In this document: positions 42,413 to 51,302 of the stretch, piece after piece
Layout of the letters: each line of letters starts with the position of its first letter
How positions within the stretch are numbered: the stretch's first letter is position 1
Source of the DNA: Trichomonas vaginalis G3
Taxonomy: Eukaryota > Parabasalia > Trichomonadida > Trichomonadidae
Assembly: GCF_026262505.1 (NCBI RefSeq)
Contig: NC_067207.1
Coordinates: 690,252-754,251, forward strand
Reading direction: 5' to 3'
DNA length: 64,000 bases
The notes under the pieces: generated by a model
Seen by the model: the letters and a program-made list of their open reading frames with translations, nothing else
Databases searched by the model: none
What the model was told of the DNA's origin: nothing
Made by a program: the position numbers and the translations under genes

Positions 42413-42730
42413 CATTACTCGGTATCCGCGCCTATCATAAGGTAGAATGCATTACTGAATTTAAAAACAAAGTATGGTATTACATACTAATATATAGATC
42501 ACAAAAGCTCTAGTAATATCATTGGAGAATTAAAGTATGGGATGGAAACCTTAATTATTATGTTTGAATTGCTTGTAATGATTGATTTCGACCATCATGC
42601 TTAAGAATAGAAGGTATAGTTCTATGCTATCATTTGTTATGTTTAAAGCATTTAAAGCTGTTCATCGAAATTTGCACCATGTACAAAAACTTAACATTCA
42701 TAATCTGAACAAAAATAAAGTTAAAAAATC
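42413..42730. other. spacer left of the tandem array
   Basis: Not shared with the later units. No coding or RNA feature recognised. Confidence 0.4.
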
Positions 42731-42793
42731 AAATAAAGTAAATCAAACAATTTATAAAATAACAAATAAAAAACAATATAGAAATGGAAATAA

Positions 42794-43891
42794 TTAAGCA
42801 CGAAGTTCGGAGACAGTTGGTAAGAAAGGTTTGAGTGCTTGTCGTGATGGATTCCATCCTTTAGGTAAAACTTTCGAAGGACGAGAATTTGTTACTTTCG
42901 GAATTACGATTGCTTTGTTTATCTTGTTCCCTTCGATTGCAGAGATAGATTGTGCTGTTGAAGGAACTGAACTGACTGGGAATCCACCGCCAATGAACTT
43001 GGCTGTGTTTCCTGCTATTTCTTCTGTTTTTGACTGTGTTGATGACCTCATCTCGTGGACTTTCTTCTTCTCCATGAAATATGATGATTTAGTGTAATTG
43101 AGTTCACCACGAACTTCTTCAACACTCTTCTTAAGTTCATCGATGTTACTTGAGCGATCAAACAGCTCTGTTTCGATCTCTTGAAGTTGTTTCGTCTTCA
43201 TTTCGAGCTGTTCTTCAAGAATTCTAATTTCTTCATCACCGTCATCTTTCGTTTGACTTCCAACTTTCCTTTGTTCGCGAACAAGAAGTTTACGACGTTC
43301 TTCACGAAGAACTTTAAGTTTGTCGATTCGATAAAGACGTTCCATAAGTTTGTTTCGGAGTTCTTGTGTCATCTTGAGGAGATTAAGAAGTTCTGGATTC
43401 GATGCTTCTAAGAAACGCCATCTGTGGATATTCATCGGCGTTTCAAGTTCATCTTCAAGAGCACGAACACGACCTTGTTGGAAAAGGATTCCTTTCTCAA
43501 GATTTCGACATTCCGTTCGTAAATAAACGGAATGTTTCGATTTGTCCATCAATTTCTTCTGTTTTTCAACTTCGGACAACAATGTTTTCTTCAATTCGTC
43601 GACTTCATGGCATTTCTGTGTGTATGTTGCTGATTCTGATTTAAGACGGCCTTCAATAAGAACAATCTTCTCTTTTAATAGATCTAATGAATAAATTCTG
43701 TCATGAATCTGCTTTTGATAAAATAAGTTATATGTTGAATGCAATTGATTCAATATATTCGAACTCATCAACACTTTCATGAATATAAGAAAAATATGGA
43801 AAAAATTTAGCAAACCTATTGAAAATATTATTATTTGAATGATACACAATTTAATTGGGACAATGTCACGCCCGTAAAATATTTTTGCCAT
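42794..43891 (-). pseudogene. 5'-truncated CFAP58 copy, unit 1
   Basis: An open 365-codon frame. CFAP58 is an axonemal coiled-coil protein of cilia and flagella, usually ~850-900 aa. Here only the C-terminal part is present: coiled coil from about residue 62, ELETPMNIHRWRFLEASNPE (about 150-170) matching the family PMNVHRWRKLE block, a second coiled coil to about 285, FIGGGF near the end, then a basic Pro-rich tail. The first ~45 residues (MAKIFYGRD, then an Ile/Phe-rich stretch) come from reading AT-rich flank backwards through the ACGCCCGTAAAATATTTTT motif, so they are not native. The open frame could still be expressed, but I treat it as a captured gene fragment. Family call is moderately sure. 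Confidence 0.7.
43868..43891 (+). promoter_or_regulatory. conserved upstream motif before the beta-helix fragment, unit 1
   Basis: ACGCCCGTAAAATATTTTTGCCAT. It overlaps the first codons of the reverse CFAP58 frame and precedes the short beta-helix frame. Copies are at 50612-50635, 56929-56952 and 63245-63268. Confidence 0.7.
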
Positions 43892-43905
43892 AATAATGTT
43901 AAAAA

Positions 43906-44573
43906 ATGAACAAAAATCAGAACAAAGGGGAAGGCTACACTTTGACTATCTCAGATTCATATGTTGATTCAAATTCAACAAATGGACTTGTTATATTTAA
44001 TAATCTAACAATAAACTCATTTTTTAACACTTTTAATCATTTATTTAATGAAAATTGTTCAATAAATTCTGGAAAAATTATCACTTATAATTTTTCATAT
44101 CTTTCTACATTGAGAGAGGGTCAAAGTTGCTATTTGTCACTTTTCCACAAGAATATAATGGGGAAAAAGTTATCATATAGTTGATCTCATTCACTGAGGT
44201 GAGAGATGCATGTAGTGTAATGGGATAAACAGTGGGATTGCTGCTCTAAGTCCTAGATTCGAGACACATTAGCTTCATTTTTCTCTTTTTTATTGACGTA
44301 AACTATTCAATTTTTGTGTTATCCATTCAAATTTCAGAATTTTTTTTGCAGATTTCACGCTACATTCGAAGTTACCTTTTGTAACAACCACCACTGCCTA
44401 CGAAAGACGAAAGTGTGTCACGATTTCACCCGGAAATCCGAGGGTTGTTTAAGAGTAAGCACTTTTGGCACCTACTCTCAACATTTAAGGTTAATTTAAG
44501 AGTATGCACTTTTGTCACCTACTCTTTCTACATTTGTAAAAACTGCTTCTGCAGGATTAGTTCCATCAAAAAA
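43906..44573 (+). pseudogene. beta-helix 3' fragment, unit 1, split by an insertion
   Basis: After the upstream motif the gene jumps directly to the family C-terminal part (TLTISDSYVDSNSTNG, NTFNHLFNENCSINSGK, NFSYLST), and the middle ~220 codons are missing. In unit 1 it is further split by the insertion at 44111-44533. The family end FVKTASAGLVPSKK resumes at 44534-44573. In units 2 and 3 the ~82-codon frame is uninterrupted. Confidence 0.8.
44111..44533. mobile_element. ~412-bp insertion with 11-bp target duplication, tRNA-like boxes
   Basis: TCTTTCTACAT occurs at 44100-44110 and again at 44523-44533, but only once at the matching point in units 2-4, which are natural empty sites. The insert begins TGAGAGAGGGTCAAAG and ends GTCACCTAC; its ends are only weakly inverted. 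Inside, TGTAGTGTAATGGG (44211-44224) and GATTCGAGACA (44257-44267) resemble tRNA A and B boxes at tRNA-like spacing. Near the right end are two copies of AAGAGTA(A/T)GCACTTTTG(G/T)CACCTACTC. It could be a tRNA-derived SINE or a small DNA element. Confidence 0.7.
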
Positions 44574-45436
44574 GTAAAAAAATACGCCATCATTAATTAA
44601 TATCTTAAGATATTTTTAATGATATGTTTGCATTTGATTCAGATACTTAAATAAAAAGAAAATTTTTGTCAGTGAACAATTAAATTGCAAGTCAATAAGA
44701 ATACCCTATACATTTTTAAGAGAATGCAATATCCGTCTCCAAAGCTTTTCCATTTCTCAATCTTCATGGAGAAATTGAATTAGTCTGTCTTCCCCACATA
44801 TTCAAAATTGATTAGTTTCTCCTCTTCTCCTTGGAGAAAATCGAAATGAGCTCATTGGGTGCTTTGACCAAATTTAAAAATTTACCAAATATTGTGTTTT
44901 GTCAAGTAATAAACTGACATTTTAAATAGATAAATGTAAAAAATAGTGTATAGTTTTTCATTTTGGAGAAGTTTGTATTTTGGGACGAACTTTAAATTGA
45001 ACGGTCAATTTAAAGCAAGTATTCAATTTTTTGGTCAATTTAAAGCAATCTTATATGTAGTTTGTTTTAAAGGCTTGATCAATAGCATATGATCAGTACT
45101 CGTTGAGTATGTTATGATGTTAAGAGATAATGGATAGTACACTTTAATATTGAAATTGAATTTGGATTATTATGCAATATTCTATAATATATATTATGAT
45201 GATCATAAGAATGTGTTGTATGTGATGACACTTAAGTATCATTGATATTTTTTAATTATTGAAAAAGTTAGTAAATAATATTTCTTAATGTGGTGTTCTA
45301 TTCCGTGAATTCAATAATCACTGTTTTAGAATTTATAAGTATAAGCTGAAAATGATAAGCTTAGAATGACAAGCTGATGATGCCGGGATAAAAAATAATA
45401 ATCTGTCAAAATGGTTATTTTAATAATAAATAATAT

Positions 45437-45734
45437 AAGAAGGTTAGGAAATGGACTTTGACCTTGAGAAAAAGCCCATCTTCTAACTTTCAGACGAATT
45501 TTGGTTAACATTGCGAGTGTCTGCTGCAAATCTCTGCTGAAGCAGCAGGCACTCGCAATTGTAGGCCATGGCAATTGTATTTATAGTGTTAGAATACAAT
45601 TGCCATGACTTTTGTGTAATCATTTGATCTTCCTGGAAGGAGTTGCAATGGAAGCCAAACTCCACTCCATCCAGTATCAGAAAGCCAGGAAGGAAGTCTT
45701 AACCTTGAGAAAGGGCTTCCTTCTAGGCTTTCTG
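45437..45734. repeat. five leading hairpins of the foldback element, unit 1
   Basis: Consecutive inverted repeats: 45437-45490; 45510-45559 (ATTGCGAGTG...CACTCGCAAT with CTGCTGC/GCAGCAG); 45567-45607 (CATGGCAATTGTAT...ATACAATTGCCATG); 45633-45674 (CTGGAAGGAGTT...AACTCCACTCCATCCAG); 45678-45734 (CAGAAAGCC...GGCTTTCTG). They are spaced almost back to back, and each has a different sequence. Confidence 0.8.
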
Positions 45735-45780
45735 TGTTACATTGGATCATAATCTGTAGAGAAGGGAGTATTTGCAGATT

Positions 45781-46762
45781 CTGGCCTCTTATAAGGCCAG
45801 ATCTTCGTATTTCATGCTTCCCAGGGCCGGATTTCTCTCCTGCCGCCATAGATCAGGACGGCATTTGAGAAAGCCGGCCCTGAGTAATGTAAGCGAGGCT
45901 CTGGCCTCTACTGAGGCCAGAGACTGTGATATTACGTCTTTCAGGGCCGAGTTTCTGCGAGAATGTCTATCATGTGGATGATCATCGCAAAACTCGGCCC
46001 TGAGGATGAATTTTGCAGGCTCTGGCCTCAGTAGGAGCCAGGGCTTGGTATTGTAGGATTCCCATGGCCGGTTTTCGCTCCTGCCGCCTGGGATAAGGGC
46101 GGCATTTGAGAAAGCCGGCCCTATGGATTTAAAGCGAAGCCCTGGCCTTTGCTATGGTCAGGGCCTGTGTATTTCTTTCTTTCAGGGCCGAAATGAGAGG
46201 AGATCGTCAATGATGTGGACGATCTCCCTCAAAATCGGCCCTGAGGATTGCATTTGTAGGCTCTGGCCTTTGCTAGGGTCAGAGCTTCGTTTGGTAAGTA
46301 TCCCAAGGCCGGATTCCGCTCCTGCCGCCCGGGATAAGGGCTGCATTTGAGAAAGCCGGCCCTGGGTATTTAAAACGAAGCCCTGGTCTTTGCTGGGGCC
46401 AGAGCATGTATCTGTATGTCTTTCAGGGCCGAGTTCTTGCGAGACTGTCGACATGATCGACGATCATCGCAAAACTCGGCCCTGAGGATTGTTTTTGAAA
46501 GCCCTGGCCACTGCTAAGGCCAGAGCTTCGTATGGGCACTCTCTCGGAGCTGGATTCCTCTCCGGCCGCCCTGAATCAGGGCGGTCTTTGAGGAAACCGG
46601 CCCCGAGGATGGTTTGCGAAGCTCTGGCCTTAGCAATGGCCAGAGCTTGTGATTTTAATGAAGAGCCAAGTTCCTCTCGGATCGTGCCTAATGAGGACGA
46701 CCGTCGAGGAACTTGGCTCTGAGGAGATGAATTGTGAGCTCTGGCCTCGATGAAGGCCAGAG
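45781..46762. repeat. GC-rich array of 17 alternating hairpins, unit 1
   Basis: A short hairpin A (CTCTGGCC...GGCCAGAG, ~25 bp) alternates with two longer ones: B (AGGGCCGG...GCCGCC...GGCGGC...CCGGCCCT, ~60 bp) and C (AGGGCCGAGTTT...AAACTCGGCCCT, ~62 bp). Order is A B A C repeated four times plus a closing A. The A hairpins that open each period start near 45781, 46019, 46260, 46499 and 46738, a period of about 239 bp. Stem sequences vary between periods but usually stay paired (for example CCCTGGCC/GGTCAGGG, and a changed inner stem in the C hairpin at 46192-46244). Copies: 52101-53082 and 58416-59397. Confidence 0.9.
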
Positions 46763-46770
46763 TTTTGAAT

Positions 46771-46825
46771 GGAATGTTTTGATGGGATGAGCCAATGCTC
46801 AGTAAGCTCGTCCCATCAAAACATT
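46771..46825. repeat. closing hairpin of the array, unit 1
   Basis: GAATGTTTTGATGGGA...TCCCATCAAAACATTC with inner GAGC/GCTC pairs, ~55 bp. It marks the return to AT-rich sequence. Confidence 0.8.
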
Positions 46826-47122
46826 CGATTAAAAATTGAATTAAAAATTATCGTAATCACTGAAAAATTACAACAATATTTTTGAATAATATTATTATAT
46901 AATAAGAATTGAATAAATTTCTCACAAAATTAAATAAAAATTTCCAAAAAATATTAGAAAATTTTAAAAATTATTGAAAAAATAACAAATTTGATAAGAA
47001 AATTAAGGATTAGAGAAATTTAAGAAATATAGAAAATGGTTATTTATTATTGTAATGGGAAATTGAGGATATTTGAGGAGTTTTATACAGAATGTGATCT
47101 TTATAATTAAAAGAAATGAAGA

Positions 47123-47306
47123 TATTCAAGAAAGGAGTTTACAAATGCAGGGTAAAGGAACAATACTCTGCATTTGTAAACTCCTTTCTTGAATTGAAAT
47201 TCAATGAATCACATTCAAGTGAAAAAGTGCAAGCTATTCGAGAAAGGAGTTTACAAATGCAGGGTAAAGGAACAATACTCTGCATTTGTAAACTCCTTTC
47301 TTGAAT
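47123..47306. repeat. two near-identical perfect hairpins in tandem, unit 1
   Basis: Each is AAGGAGTTTACAAATGCAG...CTGCATTTGTAAACTCCTT with outer TTCAAGA/TCTTGAA pairs and a loop of about 20 bp. The second starts about 112 bp after the first. Between and after them is the direct repeat TTCAATGAATCACATTCAAG. Copies: 53442-53625 and 59758-59941. Confidence 0.9.
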
Positions 47307-48004
47307 TAAAATTCAATGAATCACATTCAAGTGAAAAAGTGCGAGTTTTCCTAATTTACACATATAAATGCAATATAATAGCAATATCCCACTAAGCACA
47401 AATGTAATCTCAATCAAAACACATTATCTTCATAAATGTTAACAAATTTTTCTATTCACACATGTCTAATCATAAATAATTAAGTCTATTCATCATTTAT
47501 CGTCTAATCAAATATAATTTACATTCTCATTGATAATTGTTATATAAAAATAACATAGATTATATTTCAAATGAGACTCTTAGAGCTTTTCTTATTTTAA
47601 CATTGTAATAATATAGAATAGCATATAGATATATATGTAATAACGTATATATATGCTTATTTCTCTCATGTTTCGAAATGCAATGTGATATTGCACTCAC
47701 TTTTTATAGAAATCTACCATACTCATAGGAATGATGACATATACATTTGTCTATCTATCTACGTTGTAAAAACCTTCATTAGCCCTAAGCTCAAAGTTTT
47801 TCTCATTCATTGCTTTAAATTGACCAAAAAATTGAATACTTGCTTTAAATTGACCATTCAATTTAAAGTTCGTCCCTTTGTATTTTGGATTTTGGAGGTT
47901 CTTGTTGTTATTTCTACAAATTAGATCCTTATTAAAATTGTTAATTTTTCGATCATTAGCGATGTCACAGTTTAAATTGGAAATTCTTTTTCTTTGGATA
48001 GTTC

Positions 48005-48028
48005 ACACCCGTAAAAATATTTTTACGA
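48005..48028 (+). promoter_or_regulatory. conserved upstream motif, variant form, unit 1
   Basis: ACACCCGTAAAAATATTTTTACGA, a variant with CACCC for CGCCC and one more A, here extended into a longer self-complementary CGTAAAAATATTTTTACG. Copies: 54324-54347 and 60640-60663. Confidence 0.7.
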
Positions 48029-48148
48029 CTTTATTATGCGACAAAATACAGACAAATCTTGCAGTGATGAACTTTATGATACAGAACAAAGAGAAGAATA
48101 ATATTCATTACTAGATGATTAAACCTAATCAATCTTCGGCATATTTAA

Positions 48149-49152
48149 ATGCACATATTAAATTTGAAAAATGCAAAAAAGTCCAGCTGGGATCAATATT
48201 TTGGTAGTAAAGATAAATGTGACTATATACAAAATGGGACCGTATTATTTGATAATAGCAGTATCAATAATTATTATGTTTTACTTTGTTTCTATAAAGA
48301 ATGCAAAGAAACTGGCGCAATTTGCATTCAAAGAACTAATAAAGTGTGTACATTACTTGAAGAAACAGTATTTACCAATTGTAGTTCCACCACAGAATAT
48401 GGTGGAGGGTCTGTTTATTATAACTGCCAAGCAGATGGAGAGTTCGTCCAACATCGAACATGTTATTATGCGTCAATAGCAGAGCAAGCTATGGCATTTG
48501 CTCAAGCTGCTAAGCAATACCTTTCTAATAAAAACTATGCAATTGAAGTTTCTGTTCTTAAATGTGGAGAAAATGAAGAAAAAGGAAGTTACACATTTGG
48601 TATTTCTTTTGGCGATATATGTTTTGATAATAACAACATCACAAACAACAAATGTATTCATCAATAACTATTGGACTTTTAGGAAATTCGGGTACATATA
48701 ATTTTTCAACATTTAGAGAAAACGCTCAAATTGAAAGTTTTTCGCTTTTATTTTCCTCTTCAGATTATTCATTAACTCATACAGTTTCGTATTGTAATAT
48801 TATTGGAAATAAATGTGGAGCAGATAAAAACCAAGTTCTATTTTATTGTATATCCAAAACTAATTTAGATCACTGCATATTTTTAAATAACACTGCAAAA
48901 TACATGTTTGGGCAAGATATAGATGGTTATAATTCGACTATTTCAGATTCATATGTTGACTCTAATTCAACCACAGGATCAGGAACTGTTATATTTAAGA
49001 ATATAAAAGAAGGTTACGATTTTAATACGTTTACTCATATATTTAATGAAAACTGCTCAATAGTTTCTCATAGAATAATCTCCCTTAAATCGATTTTTCT
49101 TTCAAAGTTTGCAAAAACTGCAACTGCAGGATTATTTTCACGCAAAGTATAG
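48149..49152 (+). pseudogene. beta-helix family gene with one frameshift, unit 1
   Basis: The ATG-started frame MHILNLKNAKKSSWDQYFGS runs to NNKCIHQ and stops at 48667. The following frame (from 48652) continues SSITIGLLGNSGTYNFSTFREN to the end FAKTATAGLFSRKV. Comparison with copy 1 (NNKCKECSSMF) shows that a few bases were lost at about 48655, shifting the frame. Family motifs are otherwise complete (CKETGAICI, GGGSVYYNC, FVQHRTCYY, TISDSYVDSNSTTGSG). It is the only family member here with a clear ATG near the conserved start. The shift is shared by all units, so it predates the amplification. Confidence 0.8.
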
Positions 49153-49159
49153 ATATAAA

Positions 49160-49425
49160 TGGCAGTATTATGTCGACAAAAGTCGTTATTCTGTTCAACG
49201 GCAAAACAAATTATTTAAGCTGTTAAATCTTTTCTTTTTTATAAAAACTTTGCTTTTAATTTTTCAATTTTTAAATGAGGAGAAAACAAACCAAAAGGAA
49301 GCAATACATTTCTAATTGGATATTGTGAAATACTAATTAAGAAAAATAACATCGCAAGCAATAAATGCATAGAAATTTCATTGTATCTGGATTTGCAGGA
49401 TTTAAAAATAGGCGTTTATTAGTTT
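49160..49425 (+). pseudogene. beta-helix relic, unit 1
   Basis: Degenerate family sequence: ENKPKGSNTFLIG-like, GYCEILIKKNNIASNKCIEIS, matching VTFVIGSGDIHFENCNITNNKC of copy 1. It has several breaks. Copies: 55478-55742 and 61795-62060. Confidence 0.6.
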
Positions 49426-49537
49426 TGAGAGTGTATGAAATTTTTTTAACTTCAAATGAATTCTTAATATTAAATAAAGTAAATCAAACAATTTATAAAA
49501 TAACAAATAAAAAAAAACAATATAGAAATAGAAATAA

Positions 49538-50635
49538 TTAAGCACGAAGTTCGGAGACAGTTGGTAAGAAAGGTTTGAGTGCTTGTCGTGATGGATTCCA
49601 TCCTTTAGGTAAAACTTTCGAAGGACGAGAATTTGTTACTTTCGGAATTACGATTGCTTTGTTTATCTTGTTCCCTTCGATTGCAGAGATAGATTGTGCT
49701 GTTGAAGGAACTGAACTGACTGGGAATCCACCGCCAATGAACTTGGCTGTGTTTCCTGCTATTTCTTCTGTTTTTGACTGTGTTGATGACCTCATCTCGT
49801 GGACTTTCTTCTTCTCCATGAAATATGATGATTTAGTGTAATTGAGTTCACCACGAACTTCTTCAACACTCTTCTTAAGTTCATCGATGTTACTTGAGCG
49901 ATCAAACAGCTCTGTTTCGATCTCTTGAAGTTGTTTCGTCTTCATTTCGAGCTGTTCTTCAAGAATTCTAATTTCTTCATCACCGTCATCTTTCGTTTGA
50001 CTTCCAACTTTCCTTTGTTCGCGAACAAGAAGTTTACGACGTTCTTCACGAAGAACTTTAAGTTTGTCGATTCGATAAAGACGTTCCATAAGTTTGTTTC
50101 GGAGTTCTTGTGTCATCTTGAGGAGATTAAGAAGTTCTGGATTCGATGCTTCTAAGAAACGCCATCTGTGGATATTCATCGGCGTTTCAAGTTCATCTTC
50201 AAGAGCACGAACACGACCTTGTTGGAAAAGGATTCCTTTCTCAAGATTTCGACATTCCGTTCGTAAATAAACGGAATGTTTCGATTTGTCCATCAATTTC
50301 TTCTGTTTTTCAACTTCGGACAACAATGTTTTCTTCAATTCGTCGACTTCATGGCATTTCTGTGTGTATGTTGCTGATTCTGATTTAAGACGGCCTTCAA
50401 TAAGAACAATCTTCTCTTTTAATAGATCTAATGAATAAATTCTGTCATGAATCTGCTTTTGATAAAATAAGTTATATGTTGAATGCAATTGATTCAATAT
50501 ATTCGAACTCATCAACACTTTCATGAATATAAGAAAAATATGGAAAAAATTTAGCAAACCTATTGAAAATATTATTATTTGAATGATACACAATTTAATT
50601 GGGACAATGTCACGCCCGTAAAATATTTTTGCCAT
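49538..50635 (-). pseudogene. 5'-truncated CFAP58 copy, unit 2
   Basis: The translation is identical to the unit-1 copy at 42794-43891 along all 365 codons, including the false N-terminus read from the upstream motif. Identity of the whole frame points to recent duplication rather than long selection. Confidence 0.7.
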
Positions 50636-50649
50636 AATAATGTTAAAAA

Positions 50650-50898
50650 ATGAACAAAAATCAGAACAAAGGGGAAGGCTACACTTTGACTATCTCAGAT
50701 TCATATGTTGATTCAAATTCAACAAATGGACTTGTTATATTTAATAATCTAACAATAAACTCATTTTTTAACACTTTTAATCATTTATTTAATGAAAATT
50801 GTTCAATAAATTCTGGAAAAATTATCACTTATAATTTTTCATATCTTTCTACATTTGTAAAAACTGCTTCTGCAGGATTAGTTCCATCAAAAAAGTAA
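50650..50898 (+). pseudogene. beta-helix 3' fragment, unit 2
   Basis: An open 82-codon frame from ATG to the family end FVKTASAGLVPSKK; the central family region is absent. It is the empty-site version of the unit-1 copy at 43906. It might give a small peptide, but it is best read as a deletion product. Confidence 0.75.
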
Positions 50899-51302
50899 AA
50901 AAATACGCCATCATTAATTAATATCTTAAGATATTTTTAATGATATGTTTGCATTTGATTCAGATACTTAAATAAAAAGAAAATTTTTGTCAGTGAACAA
51001 TTAAATTGCAAGTCAATAAGAATACCCTATACATTTTTAAGAGAATGCAATATCCGTCTCCAAAGCTTTTCCATTTCTCAATCTTCATGGAGAAATTGAA
51101 TTAGTCTGTCTTCCCCACATATTCAAAATTGATTAGTTTCTCCTCTTCTCCTTGGAGAAAATCGAAATGAGCTCATTGGGTGCTTTGACCAAATTTAAAA
51201 ATTTACCAAATATTGTGTTTTGTCAAGTAATAAACTGACATTTTAAATAGATAAATGTAAAAAATAGTGTATAGTTTTTCATTTTGGAGAAGTTTGTATT
51301 TT

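Larger units (their letters stand above)
44982..47876. mobile_element. Mutator-like foldback transposon, unit 1, 2895 bp
   Basis: Terminal inverted repeats of 68 bp: 44982-45049 (starts GGGACGAACTTTAAATTGAA) and 47809-47876 (ends TTCAATTTAAAGTTCGTCCC), with about one mismatch. The 10-bp TTTGTATTTT lies directly outside both ends (44972-44981 and 47877-47886). Long terminal repeats and a 9-11-bp duplication fit Mutator-like elements. There is no transposase, so it is non-autonomous. It carries a GC-rich hairpin array (45781-46762), extra hairpins on both sides of it, and two perfect long hairpins near 47123-47306; the rest is AT-rich. Confidence 0.88.

Noticed and set aside
44205-44270. Functional tRNA gene
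   Set aside because: A- and B-box-like motifs are present, but the acceptor, anticodon and T stems do not pair properly.
45772-46722. Short proteins of 60-90 aa encoded by the hairpin array
   Set aside because: Frames on both strands exist only because the sequence is GC-rich and palindromic; the translations mirror each other and have no conserved start.
45781-46762. CRISPR-like array
   Set aside because: The regularly spaced palindromes recall repeats, but the units are alternating hairpins of three kinds without unique spacers, the genome is eukaryotic, and no cas genes are present.
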